A stretch of 64,000 bases of DNA from an uncultured Pelagibacteraceae bacterium (GTDB taxonomy: Bacteria > Pseudomonadota > Alphaproteobacteria > Pelagibacterales > Pelagibacteraceae): NCBI GenBank assembly GCA_902611815.1, contig CACMAZ010000001.1, forward strand, positions 1 to 64,000, read 5' to 3'. This document shows positions 53,901-62,088 of this stretch, one piece after another (positions within the stretch are counted from its first letter, which is position 1; every line of letters begins with the position of its first letter). Position numbers and translations under genes: made by a program. The notes under the pieces are model-generated. The model did not search any database, was not told the origin of the DNA, and was given only the letters and a program-made list of their open reading frames with translations.

Positions 53901-53934
53901 AAATAGGCACCAATTAGAAAATTGGCGCCTATTT
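53901..53934 (-). terminator. strong intrinsic hairpin between tauA and tauB
   Basis: On the minus strand a 15-bp stem (AAATAGGCGCCAATT paired with AATTGGTGCCTATTT, one G-U pair) with a 4-base loop is followed by a run of eight U residues. It would end most transcripts after the binding-protein gene and let a fraction read through to tauB and tauC, a common way to make more periplasmic binding protein than transporter. Confidence 0.85.
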
Positions 53935-53954
53935 AATTTTAATAAACCTTTAGA

Positions 53955-54896
53955 TTATAAAGGTAAGAAACTAGTGTCTACGTTTCCTCTTGGTGTTCCC
54001 ATTCCTTTTAAGAATGCATCAAGATTTCCTTTAGTCATAGACTGTTTAGTCTCTTCAGGTGTTAAAAATTTGAAACCACTTAAAGTTTCTTTCATATCAG
54101 CAACTTTCATTTCTGAAGCTTTTGACATAGCGTTCATATCGCTTTTGCCGTTTCTGTATCTTTCGTTTGCTTCGTGAGTTACTTCAATAAAAGTTCTTAG
54201 CATACCTGGGTTTTCCTTCATAAACTTCGTAGTTACTGAAGTAATATCTATTCCAAGAATACCAGCATCTCTTGCTTCTTGAACTGTAAGTAATCTAGTA
54301 CCAACTGCAGTTGCAGCTTTGATTGAATTACCACCAAATAAACATGCCATTACAACATCACCGCTTACTAATGCAGCAGCTCCTTCCTCAGGGTCCATTT
54401 GAATGATATCCATTTTTTTTCTGTCAGCTCCAACAACTTTCATACTTTCATCAAAAACGTATTCAGCCATTGTTCCTAGTGGTACAGCAACTTTTTTACC
54501 CTCAAGTTCTGTAGCATTAGCTTTTGTAATACCAGATGCATTTGAAGTTACGCAAGTTGTTCCACCCATTCCATATTCCATAGCAATATCAACAAGCTTA
54601 ATTGGCGCTTTTGATTTAACTGCGTTAATGAAAGGTACTAAACCTTGTGAATAAGAAATATCAATATCTCCAGCTAACATTGCATCAGTCATCGCTCCAC
54701 CGTTCGTGAAGTTTGTCCACTTAACTGGTACACCTAATGCTTTTGCAAAGTTTTTTTTCATCATGTCCTCTAAATTCGGACTTGGCCATTCTAAGAAGTA
54801 AGCAACTCTAACTTCTTTTGCAGCTGAATTAGCAACTGAAATAGTAAGGTTAAGAGCTAAAATAGTTCCAAGAATAAAACTTAGTATTTTTTTCAT
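53955..54896 (-). CDS. tauA: periplasmic substrate-binding protein, taurine/sulfonate type
   Basis: A 313-residue binding protein with a signal peptide (about residues 1-26, LNLTISVANSAA). It shows VRVAYFLEWPSPNLEDMMKK, TNGGAMTDAMLAGDIDISYSQG, GTTCVTSNASGI, LEGKKVAVPLGTMAEYVFDE and ILGIDITSVTTKFMKENPGM, in the TauA/SsuA-like layout. The ligand may be taurine or another small sulfonate or amine; this is inferred from the aminotransferase and Ald beside it. A strong ribosome site (AAGGAGAGGAA) precedes the ATG, consistent with high expression. Confidence 0.88.
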   Translation of the reverse strand: MKKILSFILGTILALNLTISVANSAAKEVRVAYFLEWPSPNLEDMMKKNFAKALGVPVKWTNFTNGGAMTDAMLAGDIDISYSQGLVPFINAVKSKAPIKLVDIAMEYGMGGTTCVTSNASGITKANATELEGKKVAVPLGTMAEYVFDESMKVVGADRKKMDIIQMDPEEGAAALVSGDVVMACLFGGNSIKAATAVGTRLLTVQEARDAGILGIDITSVTTKFMKENPGMLRTFIEVTHEANERYRNGKSDMNAMSKASEMKVADMKETLSGFKFLTPEETKQSMTKGNLDAFLKGMGTPRGNVDTSFLPL

Positions 54897-55077
54897 TTAT
54901 TCCTCTCCTTATTTAAATTTATAAAGAGTATTAAAGTTGAAAAAGAGACCAAAGTAAACGATCTTATTGTATGGTTTGGGGCGACACAATTATCTATTCA
55001 ATTTTAAGTTGTATCAAACTATTATAATTTTATAGTTAAATTAAATGATTTAGTCTAAAGATTAAGAATATAAAAAA

Positions 55078-56418
55078 ATGAGTCAAAAACCATCAATACC
55101 AAATTCTCTAAATGAACATTGGATGCCATTTACATCCAATAAAGATTTTAAAGAAAGACCAAGATTAATTACGGAAGCAAAAGGTGTTTATTTAAAAAAT
55201 CACGAGGGTAATACGCAAATTGATGCAAGCTCTGGTCTTTTTTGTAATCCATTGGGTCATGGTAGAATGGAAATTATTGATGCAATTACAAAACAATTAA
55301 AAACTTTAGATTATGCTCAACCGTTCCAACAAGGTTTTGGTGGATCATTTGAGTTAGCAACTAGAATTTCAAAACACACACCTGGAAATTTAAACAGAAT
55401 TTTTTACACAATTTGTGGATCAACTGCTGTTGAAACAGCAATTAAAATTAGTATCGCTTATCACAAAGCAAGAGGAGAAGGACAAAGATTTAGATTTGTT
55501 GGAAGAGAAAGAGCTTACCATGGCATGAACATTGGTGCAACTTCAGTAGGTGGAATGATTAATAACGTTAAAGCATATGCAAGTGTTTTAATGCCAGGAG
55601 TCGTTCACATGAGACATACACATTTAGACGAACATAAGTTTATATCTGGTCAACCAGAAACAGGCGCAGAAATTGCAAATGATCTTGAGAGAATTTGTAC
55701 AAACTTTGGTGCAGAAAATATTGCAGCTTGTATAGTTGAACCAATTGCAGGATCTACTGGAACATTAGTTCCGCCAGTTGGATATTTACAAAGACTTAGA
55801 GAACTTTGTGACAAACATAATATTCTTTTAATTTTTGACGAAGTAATAACAGGATGGGGTAGAACAGGATCAACTTTTGGTGCTCAAGAGTTCGGTGTTA
55901 CTCCAGATATAATGACAATGGCAAAAGCTACAACTAATGGAATTGTTCCATTTGGTGTAGTTGCGTGTAAAGAAGAAATTTATGATGCGGTAATGGATAA
56001 TTCTCCTAAAGGAGTAATAGAACTTTTCCACGGTTACACTTATTCTGGTATTCCAATATCTGTTGCAGCGGCTTTAGCAGTTCAAGATATATTTGAAAAA
56101 GAAGATATTTTTAACAGAGCAAAAGAACTAGCACCATATTTCCAAGAAGGTTTATTCTCATTAAAAGATATTGATGTTGTTGAAAACATTAGAGGATATG
56201 GAATGATGGGTGGTATTGATATTAAGATGGATACAAAACCAGGAAGAGCAGGACTTGCAACATTTAAACATTGTTATGATGCAGGAGTAAATTTTAAAGC
56301 TACTGGAGATTGTTTAATTATTGCACCAATGTTTATTTGTGAAAAAAAACATATTGATGAAATAATCGATAAGTTAAGAACAGGAATTACGAACTATAGT
56401 AAAAGTAAGAAGAATTAA
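55078..56418 (+). CDS. class III omega-amino-acid:pyruvate aminotransferase (beta-alanine/taurine type)
   Basis: A 446-residue PLP aminotransferase. LNEHWMPFTSNKDFKERPRL at the start and RFRFVGRERAYHGMNIGATS are typical of beta-alanine:pyruvate and taurine:pyruvate transaminases. The active-site Asp is in LIFDEVITGWGRTG and the PLP lysine in MTMAKATTNGIVPFG. It would convert a terminal amine (beta-alanine, taurine or another omega-amine) to an aldehyde and pyruvate to alanine. The alanine dehydrogenase gene that follows would regenerate pyruvate, and the divergent ABC importer would bring the substrate. The choice between taurine and beta-alanine cannot be made by motif alone. Confidence 0.9.
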   Translation: MSQKPSIPNSLNEHWMPFTSNKDFKERPRLITEAKGVYLKNHEGNTQIDASSGLFCNPLGHGRMEIIDAITKQLKTLDYAQPFQQGFGGSFELATRISKHTPGNLNRIFYTICGSTAVETAIKISIAYHKARGEGQRFRFVGRERAYHGMNIGATSVGGMINNVKAYASVLMPGVVHMRHTHLDEHKFISGQPETGAEIANDLERICTNFGAENIAACIVEPIAGSTGTLVPPVGYLQRLRELCDKHNILLIFDEVITGWGRTGSTFGAQEFGVTPDIMTMAKATTNGIVPFGVVACKEEIYDAVMDNSPKGVIELFHGYTYSGIPISVAAALAVQDIFEKEDIFNRAKELAPYFQEGLFSLKDIDVVENIRGYGMMGGIDIKMDTKPGRAGLATFKHCYDAGVNFKATGDCLIIAPMFICEKKHIDEIIDKLRTGITNYSKSKKN

Positions 56419-56426
56419 TTTTCTTT

Positions 56427-57545
56427 ATGAAAATTGGCGTTCCAAAAGAGATAAAGCCTCAAGAAAATAGAATAGGATTAACCCCCGAAAGTGTAAAAAC
56501 TTTAGTTGGCGAAGGCCATGAAATATTGGTCGAAAACAATGGTGGATTTGAAGCTGGTTTTGATAATGATCAGTATACAAAAGCAGGTGCAAAAATTGTA
56601 AAAACAGCTGGTGATATTTTTAATGATGCAGACATAATAGTTAAAGTAAAAGAGCCTCAAAAAGTTGAGGTGGATATGTTAAGAGAAAATCAAATACTTT
56701 ATACTTATCTTCATTTAGCTGCTGCAAAAGAACTTACAGAAGGATTAATCAAATCTAAAAGTGTAAATATTGCATACGAAACTGTTACAGATGATAATGG
56801 TAGACTTCCATTACTTGCACCTATGAGTGCAGTTGCCGGCCGTATGTCAGTCCAAGCTGGAGCACATTGTTTAGAAAAAAACCAAAAGGGTAGAGGTATT
56901 TTATTAGGTGGAGCACCTGGCGGTGAACCAGCAAATGTATTAATTCTTGGTGGTGGAGTTGTGGGAGAGAATGCTGCAATTATTGCAACAGGCATGAGAG
57001 CTAAAGTTCACATAGTTGATAAATCAGAAGAAAGATTAAAACAATTAGTTAAAATGTTTGGTGATAAAATAATTCCAGAGCAAAGTGATAAAGTTGATTT
57101 AGATAAGTTAGTTTCAGAGGCTGATTTATTAGTAGGTGGAGTTTTAATTCCAGGCGCAGAGGCTCCAAAATTAGTTACGAAAGATATGTTGAAATTGATG
57201 AAGAGAGGTTCTGTAATAGTCGATGTTGCAATTGATCAAGGAGGGTGCGTTGAAACAAGTAAACCAACCACTCATGGAGATCCAACTTATATAGTTAATG
57301 ATGTTGTTCACTATTGCGTTGCTAATATGCCAGGTGGAGTACCAAGAACCTCAACATTTGCATTAAATAAAGCTACACTTCCTTATTTAGTAAAATTAGC
57401 AAACAAAGGTTACCAAAAAGCTTTAGGTGAAGATAAAAATTTCTTAGCAGGATTAAATGTTCATAAAGGACATGTTACTTATAAGGCTGTTGCGGATGTA
57501 TTTGGGCATGAATATGTTAGTGCAGGAGAAGCAATCAAAAGTTAA
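56427..57545 (+). CDS. ald: alanine dehydrogenase
   Basis: Oxidises alanine to pyruvate and ammonia with NAD. The 372 residues show MKIGVPKEIKPQENRIGLTP, YTYLHLAAAKELTEGL with the substrate His, the NAD loop VLILGGGVVGENAA and the catalytic segment GDPTYIVNDVVHYCVANMPGGVPRTST. It lies 8 bases after the aminotransferase and recycles its amino-group product, freeing ammonium and pyruvate. The following secreted-protein gene starts just after its stop. Confidence 0.96.
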   Translation: MKIGVPKEIKPQENRIGLTPESVKTLVGEGHEILVENNGGFEAGFDNDQYTKAGAKIVKTAGDIFNDADIIVKVKEPQKVEVDMLRENQILYTYLHLAAAKELTEGLIKSKSVNIAYETVTDDNGRLPLLAPMSAVAGRMSVQAGAHCLEKNQKGRGILLGGAPGGEPANVLILGGGVVGENAAIIATGMRAKVHIVDKSEERLKQLVKMFGDKIIPEQSDKVDLDKLVSEADLLVGGVLIPGAEAPKLVTKDMLKLMKRGSVIVDVAIDQGGCVETSKPTTHGDPTYIVNDVVHYCVANMPGGVPRTSTFALNKATLPYLVKLANKGYQKALGEDKNFLAGLNVHKGHVTYKAVADVFGHEYVSAGEAIKS

Positions 57546-57546
57546 T

Positions 57547-58191
57547 ATGAAATTGATAAAATTCATAATTTGTTTTGTTTTAATTTTAAGCCTAAATAAT
57601 AATGCCAAAGCTTTATCAGGAGTAGGTCCTTTAAGTTTTTCAGAGGGAACTTTTGAATGGTTTTTAGCCTACTTAAGAGGAGATGGGCAAACCACAGGAG
57701 AAGTCGGTTTTAGACAAGGTTATCCTGGTGGTTTTGCAGTTAATCCAGAAGGAACTTATGGTTATTATTCCTATTGTCCTTTAAAATATGGTTCAGGGGG
57801 ATGCAGAGTTGATTTTGGTAGAACTGTGCAAGCTTGTTCTAAAGGAAGCAAAGCAAGAGGTGGAAGCAAATGCAAACTGTTTGCAAGAGGTTATAAAGTT
57901 GTTTGGGGCGGAGCAAATATAAAATTTTCAAGAAAATTTGATGAGCAAGTTGTACGTACGATTTTTAAAGAAAACGGATGGTATGAGGAATTTTCTAATA
58001 GACCACCACCTTCTGGTTCAAGTGAAAATAAATATATCCAAAAGAAAAAAGATAAAAAAAATTCAAATATAGTCAAAAAATCAAATAATGCAGATATTAT
58101 CAAAGAAATAAAAGAACTAAAAAAACTACTTGATGAAGGAATTTTGACAGAGGATGAATTTAAAAATGCAAAAAAAAAATTGCTTGAGTAA
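57547..58191 (+). CDS. secreted cysteine-containing protein with C-terminal SHOCT domain
   Basis: A 214-residue protein starting at the ATG at 57547, one base after the ald stop; the signal peptide is MKLIKFIICFVLILSLNNNA. The mature part has FRQGYPGGFAVNPEGTYGYYS, then cysteines in YCPLKYGSGGCRV, QACSKGS and SKCKLFARGYKVVWGG, followed by a Lys/Ser linker. The last 30 residues, IKELKKLLDEGILTEDEFKN, are a SHOCT motif. It is homologous to the protein encoded at 34380-34928, more than 20 kb away. Function unknown. Confidence 0.72.
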   Translation: MKLIKFIICFVLILSLNNNAKALSGVGPLSFSEGTFEWFLAYLRGDGQTTGEVGFRQGYPGGFAVNPEGTYGYYSYCPLKYGSGGCRVDFGRTVQACSKGSKARGGSKCKLFARGYKVVWGGANIKFSRKFDEQVVRTIFKENGWYEEFSNRPPPSGSSENKYIQKKKDKKNSNIVKKSNNADIIKEIKELKKLLDEGILTEDEFKNAKKKLLE

Positions 58192-58197
58192 ATATAT

Positions 58198-58764
58198 ATG
58201 AGATTAATTTTTAAAATTTTAATTATTCTACTTATCAATTTAAATGTTTTTGCTGATATAAAACAATATGAAATTAATGGAATGTCGATAGGAGACAGTG
58301 CTTTAAACTTTTACTCAGAAAATGAAATACTGAAAAAACAAGAAAATTATTTTCGTCAAAAATCTGTTAAGGCATCTGAATTTGAAAGTAAAGGGCTGTA
58401 TGATTACATTCAATTAATGTACAAATCAAAAGATAAAACATATTCAATTGTAGGAATTTCAGCACTCATTAAGATGGATGTAAACAAATGCGAAGGTATT
58501 TTAGAAGAGGAAGCTGTAAAAATTTCATCATCTTTTGGCTCTGATTTAAAAAAAGATTATGGAAAAAGAAAAATTAAACATAGTTATGATAAATCTGGAA
58601 AAAGTTTTGTTACTCAAAAAAAGTATAAATTCAGCAACAATGATGAATTAATCATAGCATGTTATTATTGGTCAGATAAAATTAAAAATAAAGATGGATA
58701 TAACGATAATTTTAGAGTTAGTTTGAGATCAAAGTACTACTCAAATTTTCTCAATAGAGAATAA
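58198..58764 (+). CDS. secreted protein, first of a tandem paralog pair
   Basis: A 188-residue protein with a signal peptide (MRLIFKILIILLINLNVFA, then DI). The mature part starts KQYEINGMSIGDSALNFYSE, and later has DKTYSIVGISALIKM, VNKCEGILEEEAVKISS and DELIIACYYWSDK, with two cysteines. The next gene encodes a protein with the same order of blocks (KDFQIGGISLNDSLLNTFSE, KSYIIKSVAGFMKF, WEGCLKEQDSISDE, GEEIGSACQKWGK), so the two arose by tandem duplication. I recognise no family. Confidence 0.65.
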   Translation: MRLIFKILIILLINLNVFADIKQYEINGMSIGDSALNFYSENEILKKQENYFRQKSVKASEFESKGLYDYIQLMYKSKDKTYSIVGISALIKMDVNKCEGILEEEAVKISSSFGSDLKKDYGKRKIKHSYDKSGKSFVTQKKYKFSNNDELIIACYYWSDKIKNKDGYNDNFRVSLRSKYYSNFLNRE

Positions 58765-58773
58765 TATAAAGAT

Positions 58774-59355
58774 ATGAAAAAAATCTTATTATTATTATTT
58801 TTAAGTTTCTTTATTAATTTACATGTTCAAGCAGATGATACTAAAGATTTTCAAATTGGTGGAATAAGTCTTAATGATAGTCTTTTGAATACATTTAGTG
58901 AAAAAGAGATAAAAAAAGCTAAAAGAAAGACCAGTTTCAAAAGCAAAAAATATTCGATGTATGCATTTTTTGGAGATTACAATCCATACGACCACTTAGT
59001 AATTTATACTGAGAGAAAAGACAAATCCTACATAATAAAATCTGTGGCAGGATTTATGAAATTTGAAAAAAATTGGGAAGGTTGTTTGAAAGAGCAAGAT
59101 AGCATCTCAGACGAAGTACAAAATTTATTTTCTAATGCGAAAAAAACTGTGAAAGAGTTTGCCCAGCCTTTTGACAAAACTGGAAATAGTATTGAAAGAG
59201 ATGTCATATTTGCATTAGAATACGGTGAAGAAATAGGATCAGCTTGTCAAAAATGGGGAAAAAAATATAAAGCTCAGAGAAAAAAAAAAGATACAATACA
59301 AGTTTTTATGGACACTAAAGAATATGCAGCCTGGTTAAGATCCCAAGGGCATTAA
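58774..59355 (+). CDS. secreted protein, second of a tandem paralog pair
   Basis: A 193-residue protein with a signal peptide (MKKILLLLFLSFFINLHVQA, then DD). It shares the N-terminal GxSxxDSxLxxxSExEI pattern, the central KxYxIxxxAxxMKxxxxxxxC block and the late EEIGSACQKW Cys with its upstream neighbour. It is more basic, and its C terminus differs (VFMDTKEYAAWLRSQGH). It begins 9 bases after that gene and is probably in the same transcript. Role unknown; a periplasmic location is inferred from the signal peptide. Confidence 0.65.
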   Translation: MKKILLLLFLSFFINLHVQADDTKDFQIGGISLNDSLLNTFSEKEIKKAKRKTSFKSKKYSMYAFFGDYNPYDHLVIYTERKDKSYIIKSVAGFMKFEKNWEGCLKEQDSISDEVQNLFSNAKKTVKEFAQPFDKTGNSIERDVIFALEYGEEIGSACQKWGKKYKAQRKKKDTIQVFMDTKEYAAWLRSQGH

Positions 59356-59369
59356 AATTAATTAAAGAT

Positions 59370-61811
59370 ATGAAAAAAATACCAAGCTCAACTAAAGTAG
59401 TAGTTATTGGAGGTGGAGTTGTTGGATGCTCTTGTGCTTATCATTTAGCAAAATTTGGTTGGAAAGATGTTATTCTTTTAGAAAGAGATAAATTAACATC
59501 TGGTACTACTTGGCATGCAGCAGGATTAGTAAGTCAATTAGGCCCATCTGCAACAATTACTAAAATAAGAAAATATTCTTTAGACCTTTATAAAGAGCTT
59601 GAAAAAAAAGTAGATCATTCAGCTGGACTTCGTTTAAATGGTGCAATGTCAATTGCTCAAGAAGAGGGGAGATGGCAGGAATTAAAAAGGCAAGCAACTA
59701 CCGCTCAACTTTATGATGTTAATGTTCAAATTTTAAATAAAGATGAAATCAAAGATAAAATTCCTTTAATTAAAAATGATGATTTATTAGGCGGCATTCT
59801 TATGCCAGGTGATGGTGCAGGAGATCCATCTGGGATCACTCAATTACTTGCAAAAGCTGCAAGAGCAGAAGGTGCTAAAATTTTTGAAGATTCTCCTGTC
59901 GAAGATATTCTTGTTAAAAATAAAAGAATAGAAGGTGTTGTTGTTAATGGTCAAAAAATAGAATGTGAATATATTGTTTTAGCAACTGGGATGTGGTCAA
60001 GACAAATTGGTGAAAAATTAGGTGTAAGTATCCCATTATATCCTGCGGAACATTTTTATGTAATCACAGAACCAATAAAAGAAGTACCAAAAGATTTACC
60101 GGTAATAAGAGATTTTGATAGCAGAACTTATATAAAAGAAGACGCTGGCAAATTATTGTTAGGAATATTTGAAGGAAAATCTATTCCTGCATTTGATAAA
60201 ACTAACAAAGTTCCAGAAGATTTTTCTTTTGGAGAATTTCCAGAAAATTTTGAACATTTTGAGCCTTATTTAACTGCGTGCATGAAAAGATTTCCAATAT
60301 TAGAGAAGGTTGGGATAAGAAAATTTTTTGCAGGTCCAGAGTCTTTTACACCTGACACTAATACATTACTTGGCGAAGTTCCTGAAGTTAAAAACTTTTT
60401 TGTTTGTTGCGGATTAAATAGTATTGGAATAGCAAGTGCTGGTGGAGTTGGTAAAGTCACAGCTGAATGGTTAATGAATGGCCATATCAATGAAGATATA
60501 TTCAGTTATGACATTAAAAGATTTCAAAAATTTCATTCAGAAATAAATTTTATCAAAGAAAGAGTTACAGAAACACTCGGAGATCTATATGGAATGCATT
60601 GGCCATATAAACAACACAAAACTTCAAGGAATGTTATAACACTTCCTTATCATGATGAATTAAAAAAGCATGGCGCATGTTTTGGAGTGTCAGGTGGATA
60701 TGAAAGACCAATGTGGTTTTCAAAAGATGAAAAAAATAAAGATTATAAATATAGTTACAATTATCAAAATTGGTATCCAAGTGCAGAATTTGAAACAAAA
60801 AATACAAGAACTAATGTTGGATTATTTGAACTCTCACCTTTTTCAAAATTTGATCTAAAAGGAGAAAAAGTTCACCAAGAATTACAAATGCTATGTACAG
60901 CAAATATAAAAGATATCCCAGGTTCTATTAAATACACTCAAATGCTTAATAAAGATGGAGGAATTGAAGCTGACTTAACTATTATTTGTCTTGATAAAAA
61001 TTATTTTAGAGTAGTAAGCTCTGCAGCTAATCGTGAAAGAGATAAGTTTCATATTTTAAAACATATTTCAAATGAAATAGATTTTAAGGATGTAACAGAA
61101 GATTATTGTTGTTTAGGTTTATTTGGGCCCAAAAGTAGAGAAATGATATCTTCATTTAGTAATAGTGATTTTTCAAAAGAAAACTTTAAATTTGCAACTG
61201 CAAAAGAAGTAGAAATATCAAACGTAAAAGTATGGGCTCAAAGAATATCTTATGTTGGAGAATTAGGTTATGAATTATATGTCAAAAAAGAAAATGCAAA
61301 AAAACTCTTTGAGATTTTAGTAACTGAGGGAAAAAATTTTAATTTGTCTTTATGTGGTATGCACGCAATGGATATTATGAGAATGGAATCTGGCTATGTG
61401 CATTGGGGTCATGATATTTCACCTGAGGAAAATCAATTTGAGGCTGGACTTAATTTTGCAATTAGCTTTAAAAAAAATACTAATTTTATAGGAAGAGAGG
61501 TTTTAGAGAAAATCAAAGATAAAAATACTGATAAAAAACTTAAAATGATCATTTTAGAAAATTCTAAACCTGGAGAACCTCTTCTGCTTCATGATGAGCC
61601 TATATTTTTTAAAAATAAGATTGTTGGAAAAACCACATCAGGAAATTTTTCTTTTAATTTTAATAAAAACCTTGCTTTTGGCTATATTAACTCCGGGATG
61701 AGCCATCAGGAGATTGAAAATTCAGAGTTCGAGATAGAAGTTGAGAAGAAAAAATTTAAGGCTTCAATTTTAAAACAACCTTTAAACTCTAAAAAACTTT
61801 CTGAGCTTTAG
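59370..61811 (+). CDS. dimethylglycine/sarcosine dehydrogenase-type flavoprotein with GcvT domain
   Basis: An 813-residue two-domain enzyme. The N-terminal DAO-type FAD domain shows KVVVIGGGVVGCSCAYHLAK and LTSGTTWHAAGLVS, where the His is the covalent FAD position in DMGDH/SDH. The C-terminal half (about residues 430-813) is a GcvT-like tetrahydrofolate domain, including GELGYELYVKKENAKKLF and CGMHAMDIMRMESGYVHWGHDI. It oxidatively demethylates an N-methylglycine, passing the methyl group to folate. In marine bacteria this is part of glycine betaine breakdown; no betaine methyltransferase lies in the window. It starts 14 bases after the paralog pair. Confidence 0.88.
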   Translation: MKKIPSSTKVVVIGGGVVGCSCAYHLAKFGWKDVILLERDKLTSGTTWHAAGLVSQLGPSATITKIRKYSLDLYKELEKKVDHSAGLRLNGAMSIAQEEGRWQELKRQATTAQLYDVNVQILNKDEIKDKIPLIKNDDLLGGILMPGDGAGDPSGITQLLAKAARAEGAKIFEDSPVEDILVKNKRIEGVVVNGQKIECEYIVLATGMWSRQIGEKLGVSIPLYPAEHFYVITEPIKEVPKDLPVIRDFDSRTYIKEDAGKLLLGIFEGKSIPAFDKTNKVPEDFSFGEFPENFEHFEPYLTACMKRFPILEKVGIRKFFAGPESFTPDTNTLLGEVPEVKNFFVCCGLNSIGIASAGGVGKVTAEWLMNGHINEDIFSYDIKRFQKFHSEINFIKERVTETLGDLYGMHWPYKQHKTSRNVITLPYHDELKKHGACFGVSGGYERPMWFSKDEKNKDYKYSYNYQNWYPSAEFETKNTRTNVGLFELSPFSKFDLKGEKVHQELQMLCTANIKDIPGSIKYTQMLNKDGGIEADLTIICLDKNYFRVVSSAANRERDKFHILKHISNEIDFKDVTEDYCCLGLFGPKSREMISSFSNSDFSKENFKFATAKEVEISNVKVWAQRISYVGELGYELYVKKENAKKLFEILVTEGKNFNLSLCGMHAMDIMRMESGYVHWGHDISPEENQFEAGLNFAISFKKNTNFIGREVLEKIKDKNTDKKLKMIILENSKPGEPLLLHDEPIFFKNKIVGKTTSGNFSFNFNKNLAFGYINSGMSHQEIENSEFEIEVEKKKFKASILKQPLNSKKLSEL

Positions 61812-61896
61812 GACATTTTGACTCTAAATACTGCTTCAACCCATTTTGAACTTAAAATAAATTGATAATATTTATTACATAGTGTTTAATATAGTT

Positions 61897-62088
61897 ATGA
61901 GTACTGAAGTAAATAGCCTAGAAAACCAAACTGAACCTAGTAAAGTTAATCATCAACAAAAAGTAGACATAAATATTCTTTTAAACAGAGTAAGACACGA
62001 AAAAAAAAGAGAGAGAAAAGAAAATCTTTTATTTTTAGGTCTTATTGGCTCAGTGATAGTAGTAACTGGAATTATAGCTTCCTTATAA
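61897..62088 (+). CDS. small C-terminal-anchored membrane protein
   Basis: A 63-residue protein: an acidic/polar N terminus (STEVNSLENQTEPSKV), a basic KVDINILLNRVRHEKKRERKE block, then one hydrophobic segment (NLLFLGLIGSVIVVTGIIASL) at the end. This is a tail-anchored design that recurs in alphaproteobacterial small proteins. I start at the ATG at 61897; an in-frame GTG lies 15 bases before. It is convergent with the regulator gene (6-base overlap). Role unknown. Confidence 0.65.
   Translation: MSTEVNSLENQTEPSKVNHQQKVDINILLNRVRHEKKRERKENLLFLGLIGSVIVVTGIIASL

Noticed and set aside
54966..54990. ATTGT...ACAAT inverted repeat between tauA and the aminotransferase as a regulator site
   Set aside because: Only five paired bases in AT-rich DNA; it could be chance, and no known TauR-type motif is present.
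54971..55027. An 18-codon open frame (MVWGDTIIYSILSCIKLL) upstream of the aminotransferase
   Set aside because: It has no ribosome site and is as likely to be promoter sequence for tauA or the aminotransferase; conservation would be needed.
57457..57546. An earlier start for the SHOCT protein inside ald
   Set aside because: The first 30 codons lie within ald in another frame, and the signal peptide begins exactly at the ATG at 57547.
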